A stretch of DNA of 64,000 bases from FEN-1219 sp035548835 (GTDB lineage Bacteria > Pseudomonadota > Gammaproteobacteria > Steroidobacterales > Rariloculaceae), in NCBI GenBank assembly GCA_035548835.1, contig DASZSB010000148.1, positions 62,001 through 126,000 on the forward strand, read 5' to 3'. Position 1 is the first letter of the stretch. Each line of letters starts with the position of its first letter. Made by a program: the position numbers and the translations under genes. The notes below the pieces were generated by a model. The model saw only the letters and a list, made by a program, of their open reading frames with translations. It searched no databases and was not told where the DNA came from. Below are positions 24,562 through 33,782 of the stretch, piece by piece.

Positions 24562-26607
24562 ATGCGGCAAAGACGGGTGCGTGCGTTCCGGCGCTTCATC
24601 GAACTGCGGCGGAGGCTCGAGTCGTGCGTCATTGCCGCGGTGGGAATCGCGGCAGCAGGGGTTGCCGCGGCCCAGGGCGGTGGCACGACCGAAGAGGTCA
24701 TCGTGACCGGCGCGCGTCTCGAGCAGTCCCTGCCGCAGGAGCTTGCGAGCTACGGCCACCGGCTGACGATCGTCAGTGCAGAGCAGATCGCGAACGGCGG
24801 CTACGACGACGTCGGACAGGCGCTGCAGAACCTCGTGCCGGGCCTGTACCTCAACCCGAAGAACGGCGCGTTCGACTACGTGGACGTGTCGCTGCAGGGC
24901 TCGCGCACGAACGAGATTCTGTGGCTCGTCGACGGCGTGCGCATCAGCAACCGCCTGTACAACGGCACGACACCGCTCGACACGCTGCCCGCGCACATGG
25001 TCGAGCGCATCGAGGTGCTCGAGGGCGGGCAGGGCCTGTTCTACGGCACGCAATCCGTCGCCGGCGTGGTGAACGTCATCACGAAGGGTTTCTCGGGCAG
25101 GCCGGGTGCCCACGTCAGCGTCGGGGCCGACAGCAACGACGGCACGCACGTCGATGGCTACTTCCGCACGGGCGTCAACGGCCATCAGTTCGTCGTGTTC
25201 GGATCGAGCGACAGGGCCGATGGTTTCCAGCCGTTTCCGGGTGCCGACTACCAGCCGAGCGTCACGAACCGCGAGCGTGGCTACGACGTGAAGACGCTGG
25301 GCCTGAAATACGCGCACGACTTCGGCGAGGCCGTGCGCCTGTCGCTCGGTTGGCAGAGCGTCGATGGCAGACTCGACAACGCCTATCCCTATGCCGTGCA
25401 GAAGGCCTACAACGAGCGCAACGAAGACATCTTCACGGCCACCGTCGACGTCATGGCCAGCGATTTCGTCCAGCTGTACGTGAAGGCCTACTACCACCAG
25501 TGGGATTCGTACTGGACGGAGTACGACGTCGACACGTCGACGCCGGGCATCTACCCGCTCGGCTCGAACCGCGATTTCTGGGGCTACAAGGACCAGGGTG
25601 TGAACGCGCTGGTGAAGATCACGCCAGGCACCAAGCTCGACTACTACGTGGGCTACGACTATCAGACGTACAGCGGTCGCGACGACGTGCTGCTGATCGC
25701 ACAGAATCAAGAGAGCGTGAACGCGGTGTTCGGCCAGATCCGTACCACGGCGGACCTCTGGAAGAAGGCGCGGCTCGCGTTCGGCGTGCGGGACAACCAG
25801 CCGAGCGTGGGCCAGTCGCGCACGGTGTGGAACCTGAGCGGCCGGTACGACGTCAGCGAGCAGCTCCACGTGCGCGCGGCCGTCGGTACGTCGTTCCGGT
25901 TGCCGGATGCCTACGAGCTGTTCGCGATCGATCCGTTCTGCTGCGTCGGCAACCCCAATCTGAAGCCCGAGTCGAGCGAGAGTCTGAATGCGTCGATCGG
26001 TGGCACCGTGGGCCCGTCGGCGCGTGTGGCGTGGGAACTGGTCTACTTTCGCCGCGACGTCGAGAACCTGATCCGCGACGTCGACGACGGCACGGGCAGC
26101 GGCAACACGATCGCGGAGAACGTACCCGGCAGGGTGCGCGTGCATGGCCACCAGGTCGTGCTGAAATTCGCGCCGGCCGAGGACTGGTCCGCGAACCTCT
26201 CTTACACGCACAACGATTCGCGGTCGAACCTGACCACCGGCGGCTACGATACGATCCCGGGCATCCCGAGCGAGCAGATCGGCGCGTCGATCCACTTCGA
26301 GCCCCGCAGCAGGCGGGTCGGCGGCTCCGTGTCCCTGAACCACGTCGGTCGCGTGTTCGACGTCGTCGGGGGCGTCGGCACGCTGCAGCGCGGCGACTAC
26401 ACGGTGGCCGATCTGAGCGGGCACGTGTACCTCGACGCCGCCAGGCGGCACACGCTCGGCCTGCGCATCGAGAACGCGTTCGACCGCACGTACACCACGC
26501 GCTACGCGCGCGCAATCGTCGACGACACGGACCCGGCCGTGTTCTACGCAGCCCGCAATCTCGGCGTGCCGCGCACGATTCATCTGCGCTACGACTTCGC
26601 GTTCTAG
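24562..26607 (+). CDS. TonB-dependent outer-membrane receptor
   Basis: A 681-residue receptor (or 686 from a GTG at 24547). After the signal peptide a TonB-box-like EEVIVTGARL is seen. The plug domain (about 60-170) contains DVGQALQNLVPG, DVSLQGSRTNEILWLVDG and IEVLEGGQGLFYGTQSVAGVVNVITK. The rest is a beta-barrel ending in Phe (RYDFAF). The layout is closest to the BtuB/siderophore group, but the gene behind it encodes a carbohydrate-active enzyme, so an oligosaccharide ligand is also possible. ExbB/ExbD/TonB are not in the window. Confidence 0.9.
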   Translation: MRQRRVRAFRRFIELRRRLESCVIAAVGIAAAGVAAAQGGGTTEEVIVTGARLEQSLPQELASYGHRLTIVSAEQIANGGYDDVGQALQNLVPGLYLNPKNGAFDYVDVSLQGSRTNEILWLVDGVRISNRLYNGTTPLDTLPAHMVERIEVLEGGQGLFYGTQSVAGVVNVITKGFSGRPGAHVSVGADSNDGTHVDGYFRTGVNGHQFVVFGSSDRADGFQPFPGADYQPSVTNRERGYDVKTLGLKYAHDFGEAVRLSLGWQSVDGRLDNAYPYAVQKAYNERNEDIFTATVDVMASDFVQLYVKAYYHQWDSYWTEYDVDTSTPGIYPLGSNRDFWGYKDQGVNALVKITPGTKLDYYVGYDYQTYSGRDDVLLIAQNQESVNAVFGQIRTTADLWKKARLAFGVRDNQPSVGQSRTVWNLSGRYDVSEQLHVRAAVGTSFRLPDAYELFAIDPFCCVGNPNLKPESSESLNASIGGTVGPSARVAWELVYFRRDVENLIRDVDDGTGSGNTIAENVPGRVRVHGHQVVLKFAPAEDWSANLSYTHNDSRSNLTTGGYDTIPGIPSEQIGASIHFEPRSRRVGGSVSLNHVGRVFDVVGGVGTLQRGDYTVADLSGHVYLDAARRHTLGLRIENAFDRTYTTRYARAIVDDTDPAVFYAARNLGVPRTIHLRYDFAF

Positions 26608-26648
26608 CGTTGTGCGCATCGCGCCGCGCCGGGCGTTATGCTGTGCCG

Positions 26649-28169
26649 ATGCGTGGACGGGCGGGGAAAGGCTTCGGCTTTGCGGGTGCGGCGGCGCTGC
26701 TGCTGGCCGCGCTGCCGGCGGCGGCGCTCGAATCGTTCGACGCCGGTCGCACGACGAACGGCACGCGGATCGATGCCGTGGCCGTGTCCGCCGCGAGCGC
26801 GGCCGCGCCGACCGTGCTGCTCGTGGGCGGACTGCGAGGGGCCGACGCCAGCGTCGACGCCGTGCGCCGCGCGGTCGCGCAGATCGACGCGCAACGGCCG
26901 CGCAGGCGCACGGTCAACGTCATCGCCATCCCGCTCGCAAATCCCGACGGCGCACCGGTGGCGTTCCCGCCCACGGGGGCCGCGTATCGCGAGCACGCCG
27001 AGGCGCACACGGTATGGCGGTTCATCGGTGCGCATGCGCCCGATCTCGTGCTGATTGCGGGCGACGACGCGGGGCTCGCGGCCGCGCTGGCTGCGGACGC
27101 GCCGGCCGGTGTGGGTCGAGTGCCGAGCCGTGCCTGGTCCGCGAGCGATTCGCTCGGCGCGCTGCGCGCGGCGGGCGTGCCGAAGTCCGAGGCGCACCGC
27201 GAGATCGAGCGCCGGCTCGCGCGCGGCCCGCGCGATCTGCTGGCGGAGCTGGCCAAGGTCTATGGCCACGACTTCGGCGACCCCACGTACATCAACGCGA
27301 TCGCGCTGATCGGCCGTCTGAAGCTCGGTGAGCTCGACGACGTGCGCCGGCTCGTCGAGCCGTACGTCGACGGCAGCAAGGACAGCCTCGCGCGGCCGAA
27401 TGCGCTCACGATGGCCGGACACATCGTGTTCACGGAGCTCGCGCGTGCGACGCGCGACGCGCGCTACACGGCGCTCGTGCGCCGCGTGGCGGATCTCGGC
27501 TTCGACGCGCAGGGCGCGATGCGCGAGGCCATGCCGTACCACAACGAGTTCAGCGACTCGGTGTTCATGGGCACCACGATCGCGGCGCAGGCCGGCGCAC
27601 TGACGGGCGAGCGCAAGTACTTCGACCTCGCCGCGCGCCATCTCGCGTTCATGCAGCGGCTCGATCTGCGCGCGGACGGGCTGTACCGCCATCAGCCGGC
27701 CACCGATGCGGCCTGGGGGCGCGGCAACGCGTTCGCGGCGCTCGGCGTGGCCCTCACGCTCACGGAGTTTCCCGTGGATCACCCGGCGCGCGCGCAGCTG
27801 CTCGCGAGCTACCGCGAGCACATGGCGAAGCTGCTGCCCTGGCAGAACCGCGACGGCCTCTGGCGCAACGTGATCGACCAGCCGGGTGCCTACGGCGAGT
27901 TCTCCGCGACGGCCATGATCGGGTTCGCGATGCAGCGCGGCATCGCGAACGGCTGGTTCACCGACGCCGCGCCGTATCGCGCGGCCGTCGCGCGCGCCTG
28001 GCGCGCGGTCAACGCGCGCACGGGCTCCGACGGCACGGTCATCGACGTCTGCGAATCGACGGCGCGCATCGGGTCGCTCGCGGGGTATCTGAACCGCGAG
28101 GCCATTCTCGGCAAGGACCCGCGCGGTGGCGCCATGGCCATGCTGTTCGCCGCAGAGCTCATGCGCTGA
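26649..28169 (+). CDS. Exported GH88/GH105-type hydrolase with degenerate M14-like N-domain
   Basis: A 506-residue protein with a signal peptide. Residues about 30-160 look like a zinc-carboxypeptidase (M14) or desuccinylase fold: VLLVGGLRGAD, VNVIAIPLANPDG. The zinc ligands HxxE are replaced by Leu-Arg-Gly-Ala-Asp, so this part is probably inactive and may bind substrate. Residues about 200-506 form an alpha/alpha barrel like unsaturated glucuronyl or rhamnogalacturonyl hydrolases, with DSVFMGT and DAAWGRGNAFAALG. Such enzymes remove the unsaturated sugar left by polysaccharide lyases. It starts 42 bases after the TonB receptor and is probably its operon partner. Confidence 0.78.
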   Translation: MRGRAGKGFGFAGAAALLLAALPAAALESFDAGRTTNGTRIDAVAVSAASAAAPTVLLVGGLRGADASVDAVRRAVAQIDAQRPRRRTVNVIAIPLANPDGAPVAFPPTGAAYREHAEAHTVWRFIGAHAPDLVLIAGDDAGLAAALAADAPAGVGRVPSRAWSASDSLGALRAAGVPKSEAHREIERRLARGPRDLLAELAKVYGHDFGDPTYINAIALIGRLKLGELDDVRRLVEPYVDGSKDSLARPNALTMAGHIVFTELARATRDARYTALVRRVADLGFDAQGAMREAMPYHNEFSDSVFMGTTIAAQAGALTGERKYFDLAARHLAFMQRLDLRADGLYRHQPATDAAWGRGNAFAALGVALTLTEFPVDHPARAQLLASYREHMAKLLPWQNRDGLWRNVIDQPGAYGEFSATAMIGFAMQRGIANGWFTDAAPYRAAVARAWRAVNARTGSDGTVIDVCESTARIGSLAGYLNREAILGKDPRGGAMAMLFAAELMR

Positions 28170-28232
28170 CGCGGCTGTGCCCGTCGCGCGGGCGGGCGTA
28201 GACTCCCGGCAAAGAGCAGCGCGGGAGGCGCC

Positions 28233-28697
28233 ATGGACACACTGATCACCGACCTCGTCGAACGTTTCGATCGCGGCACGCTGTCGCGCCGGCACCTGAT
28301 CCAGGGCCTCGCGGCGCTCGCGGCCGCGGGCAGCGCGCTGCCGGCCGCCGCGCAGACCGCGCCGTTCAAGTCCTCACGCATCGATCACATCAGCGTGCAG
28401 ACCACGAACCTCGCGCGCTCGATCGAGTTCTACACCAGGGTGTTCGGCCTGAAGGTGCTGAACGAGGACAAGGAAAACAAGATCGCGCGCATGGGCGTCA
28501 CGAAGATCATCGTGTCGCTGCACGAGAAGCCGCCGGTCGGCATCGTCGATCACTTCGCGATCGCGATCGACGACTTCGACAGGAACAAGGTCACGGCCGA
28601 GCTCGCGAAGCTCGGCCTCAAGGCGGAGGAGAACCTGGACTACGGCTTCTTCGTGCGCGACCCCGAAGGCGTGCCCGTGCAGATCGTGAAGTCCTGA
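28233..28697 (+). CDS. Exported VOC (glyoxalase-like) protein
   Basis: A 154-residue protein with a twin-arginine-like leader (SRRHLIQGLAALAAAGSALP, cleaved near Ala-Ala-Gln) followed by one vicinal-oxygen-chelate module. IDHISVQTTNLARSIEFYTRVFGLKVL and RDPEGVPVQIV are the usual start and end of a VOC domain. A Tat leader on a metal-dependent VOC protein fits export after metal loading. A single module means it must dimerise to form one active site. Reaction unknown. A TAGACT hexamer lies at 28199-28204, and GGGAGG precedes the ATG. Confidence 0.83.
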   Translation: MDTLITDLVERFDRGTLSRRHLIQGLAALAAAGSALPAAAQTAPFKSSRIDHISVQTTNLARSIEFYTRVFGLKVLNEDKENKIARMGVTKIIVSLHEKPPVGIVDHFAIAIDDFDRNKVTAELAKLGLKAEENLDYGFFVRDPEGVPVQIVKS

Positions 28698-28719
28698 CCG
28701 CCGCCGGGAGGCAATGCCC

Positions 28720-29307
28720 ATGGGCAAGCGCGTGCTGCTGATCCAGGGTCACCCGGACGCGAGCCACGCGCATTTCTGCCACGCGCTGGCCGATGCCTAC
28801 GCCGCCGGCGCGGCCGAGGCCGGTCACGAGGTGCGCCGCGTCGACGTCGCCAAGCTCGACTTCCCGCTGCTGAAGAGCGCGGCCGAGTGGGAGCACGGGC
28901 CACTGCCCGCGGGCCTGCGCGAGCCGCAGGCCGCGATCGCCTGGGCGGAGCACATCGTGCTGTTCTTCCCGCTGTGGCTCGGCGACATGCCGGCCGTGCT
29001 CAAGGGTTTCCTCGAGCAGGTGGCGCGCCCCGACTTCGCGTTCGGCGGCGACGGCGGCAATCCGTTCGCCCACAAGAAGCTTGCCGGCCGCTCGGCGCGC
29101 GTGGTCGTGACCATGGGCATGCCGGCGCTCGTGTACCGCTGGTACTTCCGTGCCCACAGCGTGAAATCCCTCGAGCGCAACATCCTGGGGTTCGTCGGCA
29201 TCGCGCCCGTCAACGAGACCCTGATCGGCATGCTCGGGAGCGCGGCGAAGCCAACCACCGACCAGTGGCTCGCCAGGCTCCGCAGGCTCGGCCGGCGCGC
29301 CGAATAG
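28720..29307 (+). CDS. NAD(P)H:quinone oxidoreductase-like flavodoxin-fold protein
   Basis: A 195-residue flavodoxin-like fold enzyme of the NQO1/KefF group. IQGHPDASHAHFCHALADAY is the FMN/FAD phosphate-binding start, FFPLWLGDMPAVLKGFLEQV the second family motif, and VTMGMPALVYRW the third. It would reduce quinones or similar compounds with two electrons in the cytoplasm. GGGAGG at 28706-28711 fits the ATG at 28720 better than the one at 28714. It follows the VOC gene by about 20 bases and may share its transcript. Confidence 0.85.
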   Translation: MGKRVLLIQGHPDASHAHFCHALADAYAAGAAEAGHEVRRVDVAKLDFPLLKSAAEWEHGPLPAGLREPQAAIAWAEHIVLFFPLWLGDMPAVLKGFLEQVARPDFAFGGDGGNPFAHKKLAGRSARVVVTMGMPALVYRWYFRAHSVKSLERNILGFVGIAPVNETLIGMLGSAAKPTTDQWLARLRRLGRRAE

Positions 29308-29385
29308 GCCGTACACTCACCGCAGTCTGCGCGTTCGCGCGGGTTGAGCGTAGTATCCGGAAGACAGTCCTCGAGGGTCGCGGGC

Positions 29386-30174
29386 ATGCGGGTATGGCGT
29401 GTTCCTCTGGCCGTGCTGGTTTCGGCCGGCTGTGCGCTCGCGGTCAACGCGGCGACGTCCATCGCTCCCGAGCCGCGCGACAGCGTGCTGCTGGCCGGCC
29501 CGCAGGCCGACGCGTCGCCCACTTATCGGATCTTCCTGTCGAAACGGCCGCCCGAGGAAGTGCTGGCCGCGTACGCGGCGAAGAAGACGGCGAACGCCGA
29601 CTACGAGGCCCGGGGCCCGGTCGTGCTCACCTACGACCAGGTCCTGGCCATCCTGCAGTCGCGGCACGGGGACCTGACGCTCGCCGACGACCTGTTCGTC
29701 ACGATCAAGTGGCGGCCGGTGCCCTCCGGTCATGCGAGCTGCAACGGCGACTTCTTCCAGCAGCTCAACGTGATCGCGCGCGCGCAGAAGCGCGAGACCG
29801 AGTTCGCAGCGCTCTGCAAACAGTACGGCTACCTCGACAGCGCGTTCTTTCAGCGCGTGCCGGACTCCCGCCGCCCCGGTCAGTGGACCGACGCCGACAA
29901 GGAGATTCTTGCGCGCGCGAGTGCCAACCTGGGCGGCAACCAGGCCAAGGCCCTCGCGGGCAATGCCGCAGAGACCGCCCAGCGCCTGCAGCAGCTCGCG
30001 ATGAGCGGGCACACGGCCGAGGCGAAGGCGCTCGCCGATCAGTTCAAACAGCAGGTCGTGCAGACGACGGGCAGCGCGCTCGACTGGGACGGCTGGGTCA
30101 AGGTGCTCAAGGACGCCGACGCGATGGCCTACCGCACGTGGATCATGCTGCCGACGCATCCCAGCACGTGGTGA
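29386..30174 (+). CDS. Secreted protein of unknown function
   Basis: A 262-residue protein with a hydrophobic leader (RVWRVPLAVLVSAGCALAVNAAT). The cysteine in SAGC might act as a weak lipoprotein site, or cleavage may occur after Val-Asn-Ala. The mature protein is mostly alpha-helical by composition, with repeated Ala/Gln/Lys-rich stretches toward the C-terminus (AETAQRLQQLAM, AEAKALADQFKQQVVQ) that could form a coiled coil. Two cysteines lie in the middle. No family recognised. ATG 29386 chosen over 29344 because the leader follows directly. Confidence 0.65.
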   Translation: MRVWRVPLAVLVSAGCALAVNAATSIAPEPRDSVLLAGPQADASPTYRIFLSKRPPEEVLAAYAAKKTANADYEARGPVVLTYDQVLAILQSRHGDLTLADDLFVTIKWRPVPSGHASCNGDFFQQLNVIARAQKRETEFAALCKQYGYLDSAFFQRVPDSRRPGQWTDADKEILARASANLGGNQAKALAGNAAETAQRLQQLAMSGHTAEAKALADQFKQQVVQTTGSALDWDGWVKVLKDADAMAYRTWIMLPTHPSTW

Positions 30175-30252
30175 GACAAAAACTGCGCGAAAGCCGGTAA
30201 GCTCGGCCAGCGCGCCGAACCCACTCACTGCCCTCCAAGACTCCCTGCGCCC

Positions 30253-31965
30253 ATGGATCAACGGTCGTCCTTTGCCTTTCTGCGCGAGTACGCGACGCGT
30301 TGGGACGCGATGGCGCTGCTGATCGTGGTCGGCGCGCTGGCGTTCCTCGGCACCGCGAGCCGGGGGTTGCTCGCGCCTCTGGCCGAGGTCGGTGCCCAGT
30401 TGTCGCTGGCGCCCCAGCACCTGCCGGAGTACGCGGCCCGCACGACGCTGCGGATGTTCGCGGCCATGGCGCTGTCGATCGCGTTCACGCTCGGCTATGC
30501 CACGTGGGCGGCCAAGAGCGAGCGGGCCGGCAAGCTGCTGATCCCGATTCTCGACGTGCTGCAGTCGGTGCCGATCCTGGGCTTCATCTCGGTCACCGTC
30601 GTGTTCTTCCTGTCGCTGACGCCGGGGCGCGTGCTGGGCGCGGAGTTCGCCGCCATCTTCGCGATCTTCACGAGTCAGGCCTGGAACATGGCGTTCAGCT
30701 TCTATCAGTCGTTGCGCACGGTGCCGGCGGAGCTGCGCGAAGCGGCCGATTCGTTCCACCTGTCGCCGTGGATGCGGTTCTGGCGGCTCGAGGTGCCGTT
30801 CGCCGCGCCCGCGCTGATCTGGAACATGATGATGTCGATGTCCGGCGGCTGGTTCTTCGTCGTGGCGGCCGAGGCGATCAGCGTCGGCACGAACACGGTG
30901 TCGCTGCCCGGCATCGGCACGTACATCGCGCTCGCGATCGCGCAGCGCGATCTCGGCGCCATTGCGTGGGCCATCGGCACGATGCTGGTCGTGATCCTGA
31001 TCTACGACCAGCTGCTGTTCCGGCCGCTCGTGGTGTGGGTGGACCGGTTCCGCATGGATCAGGAGCCCGGCACGCGCCAGCCGACGTCCTGGGCGCTCAC
31101 GATGCTGCGCCGCTCGCGACTCGTGCGCATGGCGGCCGCGGCGCTCGAGCGGCTTACGAGCCAGGGCGGCCGGTCGCTGACGCAGGTGGAGCCGCCGCGC
31201 CCGCCGGCGGCGCTCGCGCGCCGCACGGCGGGCGTGGTATGGCTCGTCGTGCTCGCGGCGTTGCTGGCGTTCGCGTCGTGGCACATCGTCGTGCTGCTCG
31301 TCGAGGAGTCGTCGTTTCGCGAGGCTCTCGGCGTCGGCGGCCTCGCGCTGATCACGCTGGTGCGCGTGTTCGTGCTGATCGGGTTCGCGAGCCTCGTGTG
31401 GGTACCGGTCGGCGTGTGGGTCGGCATGCGGCCGGCCGTCGCGGAATTCGTGCAGCCCATCGCGCAGTTCCTCGCTGCGTTCCCGGCGAATCTGCTGTTC
31501 CCGGTCGCCGTGTTCGGCATCGTCAAGTTCGGCCTGCATCCGGACATCTGGCTGAGCCCGCTCATGATCCTCGGCACGCAGTGGTACATCCTGTTCAACG
31601 TCATCGCCGGCGCGTCGCTCGTGCCGAGCGAGCTGCGCTACGCCGCGCAGAACTTCCAGGTGGGTGGCTGGCTGTGGTGGCGCCGGGTCATACTGCCCGC
31701 GGTGTTCCCGTTCTACGTGACGGGTGCGATCACGGCGTCGGGCGGCTCGTGGAACGCGGCCATCGTGGCGGAGGTCGCGACGTGGGGCGACACGCGGCTC
31801 GAGGCGCACGGGCTCGGCGCGTACATCGCGTCCGCGACGATGGCCGGGGACTTTCACCACGTCGTGCTCGGCGTGGCCACGATGAGCGTGTTCGTGGTGC
31901 TGATCAACCGGCTGTTCTGGCGGCCCCTCTACTATTATGCAGAACGAAAATACAGCATCCGCTGA
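30253..31965 (+). CDS. Fused double permease of a NitT/TauT-type ABC transporter
   Basis: A 570-residue inner-membrane protein with two permease modules joined by a cytoplasmic linker at about 270-325. Each half has a BPD_transp_1 region with the EAA loop: ELREAADSFHLSPWMRFWRLEVP in the first half, split here as ELREAADSF and FWRLEVPFAAPALIW, and ELRYAAQNFQ with RRVILPAVFP in the second. Fused permeases of this kind occur in the nitrate/sulfonate/bicarbonate class. The ATPase gene overlaps its 3' end by 29 bases. No binding-protein gene is adjacent, which leaves substrate and even direction of transport open. Confidence 0.88.
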   Translation: MDQRSSFAFLREYATRWDAMALLIVVGALAFLGTASRGLLAPLAEVGAQLSLAPQHLPEYAARTTLRMFAAMALSIAFTLGYATWAAKSERAGKLLIPILDVLQSVPILGFISVTVVFFLSLTPGRVLGAEFAAIFAIFTSQAWNMAFSFYQSLRTVPAELREAADSFHLSPWMRFWRLEVPFAAPALIWNMMMSMSGGWFFVVAAEAISVGTNTVSLPGIGTYIALAIAQRDLGAIAWAIGTMLVVILIYDQLLFRPLVVWVDRFRMDQEPGTRQPTSWALTMLRRSRLVRMAAAALERLTSQGGRSLTQVEPPRPPAALARRTAGVVWLVVLAALLAFASWHIVVLLVEESSFREALGVGGLALITLVRVFVLIGFASLVWVPVGVWVGMRPAVAEFVQPIAQFLAAFPANLLFPVAVFGIVKFGLHPDIWLSPLMILGTQWYILFNVIAGASLVPSELRYAAQNFQVGGWLWWRRVILPAVFPFYVTGAITASGGSWNAAIVAEVATWGDTRLEAHGLGAYIASATMAGDFHHVVLGVATMSVFVVLINRLFWRPLYYYAERKYSIR

Positions 31966-33271
31966 GTTTCCGAACGACGCGCCGCTGCTGCGTGTCGCGG
32001 GTGCGCGCATGGCGTTTCCGAAACCCGACGGCGGCGAGCTGCTCGTGCTCGACGGCATCGATCTCGACCTGCGCGAGGGGGAGATCGTCGGCGTGCTCGG
32101 CCGCTCGGGATCCGGCAAGTCCACGCTGCTGCGGCTGATCGCGGGCCTTGCGATGCCGCACGCCGGCACGGTGACCTACCTCGGCCGGCCCGTCACGGGC
32201 CCGGCCGCGGGCATCGCGATGGTGTTCCAGAGCTTCGCGATCTTCCCCTGGCTCACGGTGTTCCAGAACGTGGCGCTCGGGCTCGAGGCGCAGCGGCTGC
32301 CGGCGGCGGAGATCCGCAAACGCTCGCTCGCGGCGATCGACATGATCGGGCTCGACGGCTTCGAGTCGGCGTATCCGCGCGAGCTCTCGGGCGGCATGCG
32401 CCAGCGCGTGGGCTTCGCTCGTGCGCTCGTCGTGCACCCGAACCTGCTGCTGATGGACGAGCCGTTCTCCGCGCTCGACGTGCTGACGGCCGAAACGCTG
32501 CGCACCGACTTCCTCGATCTGTGGACCGAGGGCCGCATGCCGATCAAGTCCGTCGTGCTCGTCACGCACAACATCGAGGAAGCGGTGCTGATGTGCGACC
32601 GGATCGTCGTGTTCGGCAACAACCCCGGCCGCATCCTCGCCGACATCAAGGTTGCGCTGCCGCAGCCGCGTAACCGGCTCGAACCCGGCTTCCGCGAGCT
32701 CGTGGAGCGCATCTACGTCGAGATGACCGCGCGGCCCGCGGGTGCCGTGCCGAGCCGCGTGGAGCTCTTTCCCGGCACGGGCATCGGCACGGTGCTGCCG
32801 CGCGTATCCTCGAACCTGCTGGCCGGCCTGCTCGAGACGGTGGCCGCGCCCCCGTTCCGTGGCGCGGCGGACCTGCCGAAGATCGCACACGACGCGCAGA
32901 TGGAGATCGACGATCTGTTCCCGGTCGCCGAGATGCTGCAGATGATGCGGTTCGTGGAAGTCGGCGGCGGCGACATCCGGCTCACGGACGCGGGCCTCGC
33001 GTTCGCGAACGCGGGCCTGGACGAGCGCAAGCGGATTTTCGCGCGCCACCTGCTGACGTACGTGCCGCTCGCGGCGCACATCCGGCGCGTGCTCGACGAG
33101 CGCGCGTCGCACGTCGCCCGCAAGAGCCGCTTCATCGACGAGCTCGAGGACTTCATGGACGAGGCGTCGGCGGAACGGACGCTCCACGCCGTCGTGAACC
33201 TCGGCCGCTACGCCGAGGTGTTCGCCTACGACGACGACCACGCGACGTTCAGTCTCGAGAACCCGACGTGA
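31937..33271 (+). CDS. NitT/TauT-type ABC ATPase with C-terminal AAA-associated domain
   Basis: A 444-residue ATPase. Residues about 20-250 form the nucleotide-binding domain with Walker A GRSGSGKST, Q-loop VFQSFAIFPWLTV (typical of the nitrate/taurine class), signature LSGGMRQR, Walker B LLLMDEPFSALD and the H-loop THN. Residues about 300-435 match the AAA-associated C-terminal domain found in a subset of these ATPases (DLPKIAHDAQMEIDDLFP, DAGLAFANAGLDERKRIFA, RRVLDERASH). That domain is thought to be regulatory. It overlaps the permease gene by 29 bases. Confidence 0.9.
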   Translation: MQNENTASAEFPNDAPLLRVAGARMAFPKPDGGELLVLDGIDLDLREGEIVGVLGRSGSGKSTLLRLIAGLAMPHAGTVTYLGRPVTGPAAGIAMVFQSFAIFPWLTVFQNVALGLEAQRLPAAEIRKRSLAAIDMIGLDGFESAYPRELSGGMRQRVGFARALVVHPNLLLMDEPFSALDVLTAETLRTDFLDLWTEGRMPIKSVVLVTHNIEEAVLMCDRIVVFGNNPGRILADIKVALPQPRNRLEPGFRELVERIYVEMTARPAGAVPSRVELFPGTGIGTVLPRVSSNLLAGLLETVAAPPFRGAADLPKIAHDAQMEIDDLFPVAEMLQMMRFVEVGGGDIRLTDAGLAFANAGLDERKRIFARHLLTYVPLAAHIRRVLDERASHVARKSRFIDELEDFMDEASAERTLHAVVNLGRYAEVFAYDDDHATFSLENPT

Positions 33272-33289
33272 GCGCGGCCGGCGGGCGTG

Positions 33290-33769
33290 TCAGTGCTGCA
33301 CGCCGTCGGTGTTGAACATGTCCCGCGTCATGCGCCACTGGCCGTCCGGCTGGCGCTGGTAGATCCGCAGGAACGCGCCGCTGACCGTGTGCCGCTCGCC
33401 GCCGCCGCGCGGCATGGACGAGGTGGTGAACGTGCCGCGCTGGAACGCGAGGTCGCCGCTGATCACGGTTTCCTCTGGCGTCCACGATTCGTCGAAGTCG
33501 AGCTTCTGGAACGCCGCACCGTTCGTGGCGTCGTTGGCGGCCTTGCCAACGACCGGCGGCCGGTTCGGCGGGAACATGATGTGGCCTTCGTCCGTGAGGC
33601 CGCTCAGGGTCTCGATGTCCTCGGCGTTGATCGAGCCGAGATACTTGTCGTTGAACTGCAGGATTGCCGAGAGGTCCTCCGCGAACGTGGGCTTCTGCGG
33701 CGCCTCGGTGCGCTGGCACGCGGCGAGCGCGACGATCGGGAGGCAGAGCAGCGCGTAGAGTCTCATCAT
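33290..33769 (-). CDS. SnoaL/DUF4440-like lipoprotein
   Basis: A 159-residue protein with a lipoprotein signal (MMRLYALLCLPIVALAAC, Cys near 18). The mature domain has the order of a cystatin-like NTF2/DUF4440 fold: an N-terminal helix, ETLSGLTDEGHIMFPPNRPPVVG, and the strands ERHTVSGAFLRIYQRQPDGQWRM. These folds bind small ligands or act as isomerases; no catalytic residues can be assigned. The last gene of the minus-strand set that includes the short-chain dehydrogenase and the p-cresol-type enzyme; it starts 13 bases after the dehydrogenase stop. Confidence 0.75.
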   Translation of the reverse strand: MMRLYALLCLPIVALAACQRTEAPQKPTFAEDLSAILQFNDKYLGSINAEDIETLSGLTDEGHIMFPPNRPPVVGKAANDATNGAAFQKLDFDESWTPEETVISGDLAFQRGTFTTSSMPRGGGERHTVSGAFLRIYQRQPDGQWRMTRDMFNTDGVQH

Positions 33770-33782
33770 CGTCGTCTCCGGG

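Noticed and set aside
29317..32169. 950-codon minus-strand frame, and similar long frames at 50708-53605 and 58365-60863
   Set aside because: All lie opposite well-supported genes and lack domain motifs; they are shadows caused by high GC content.
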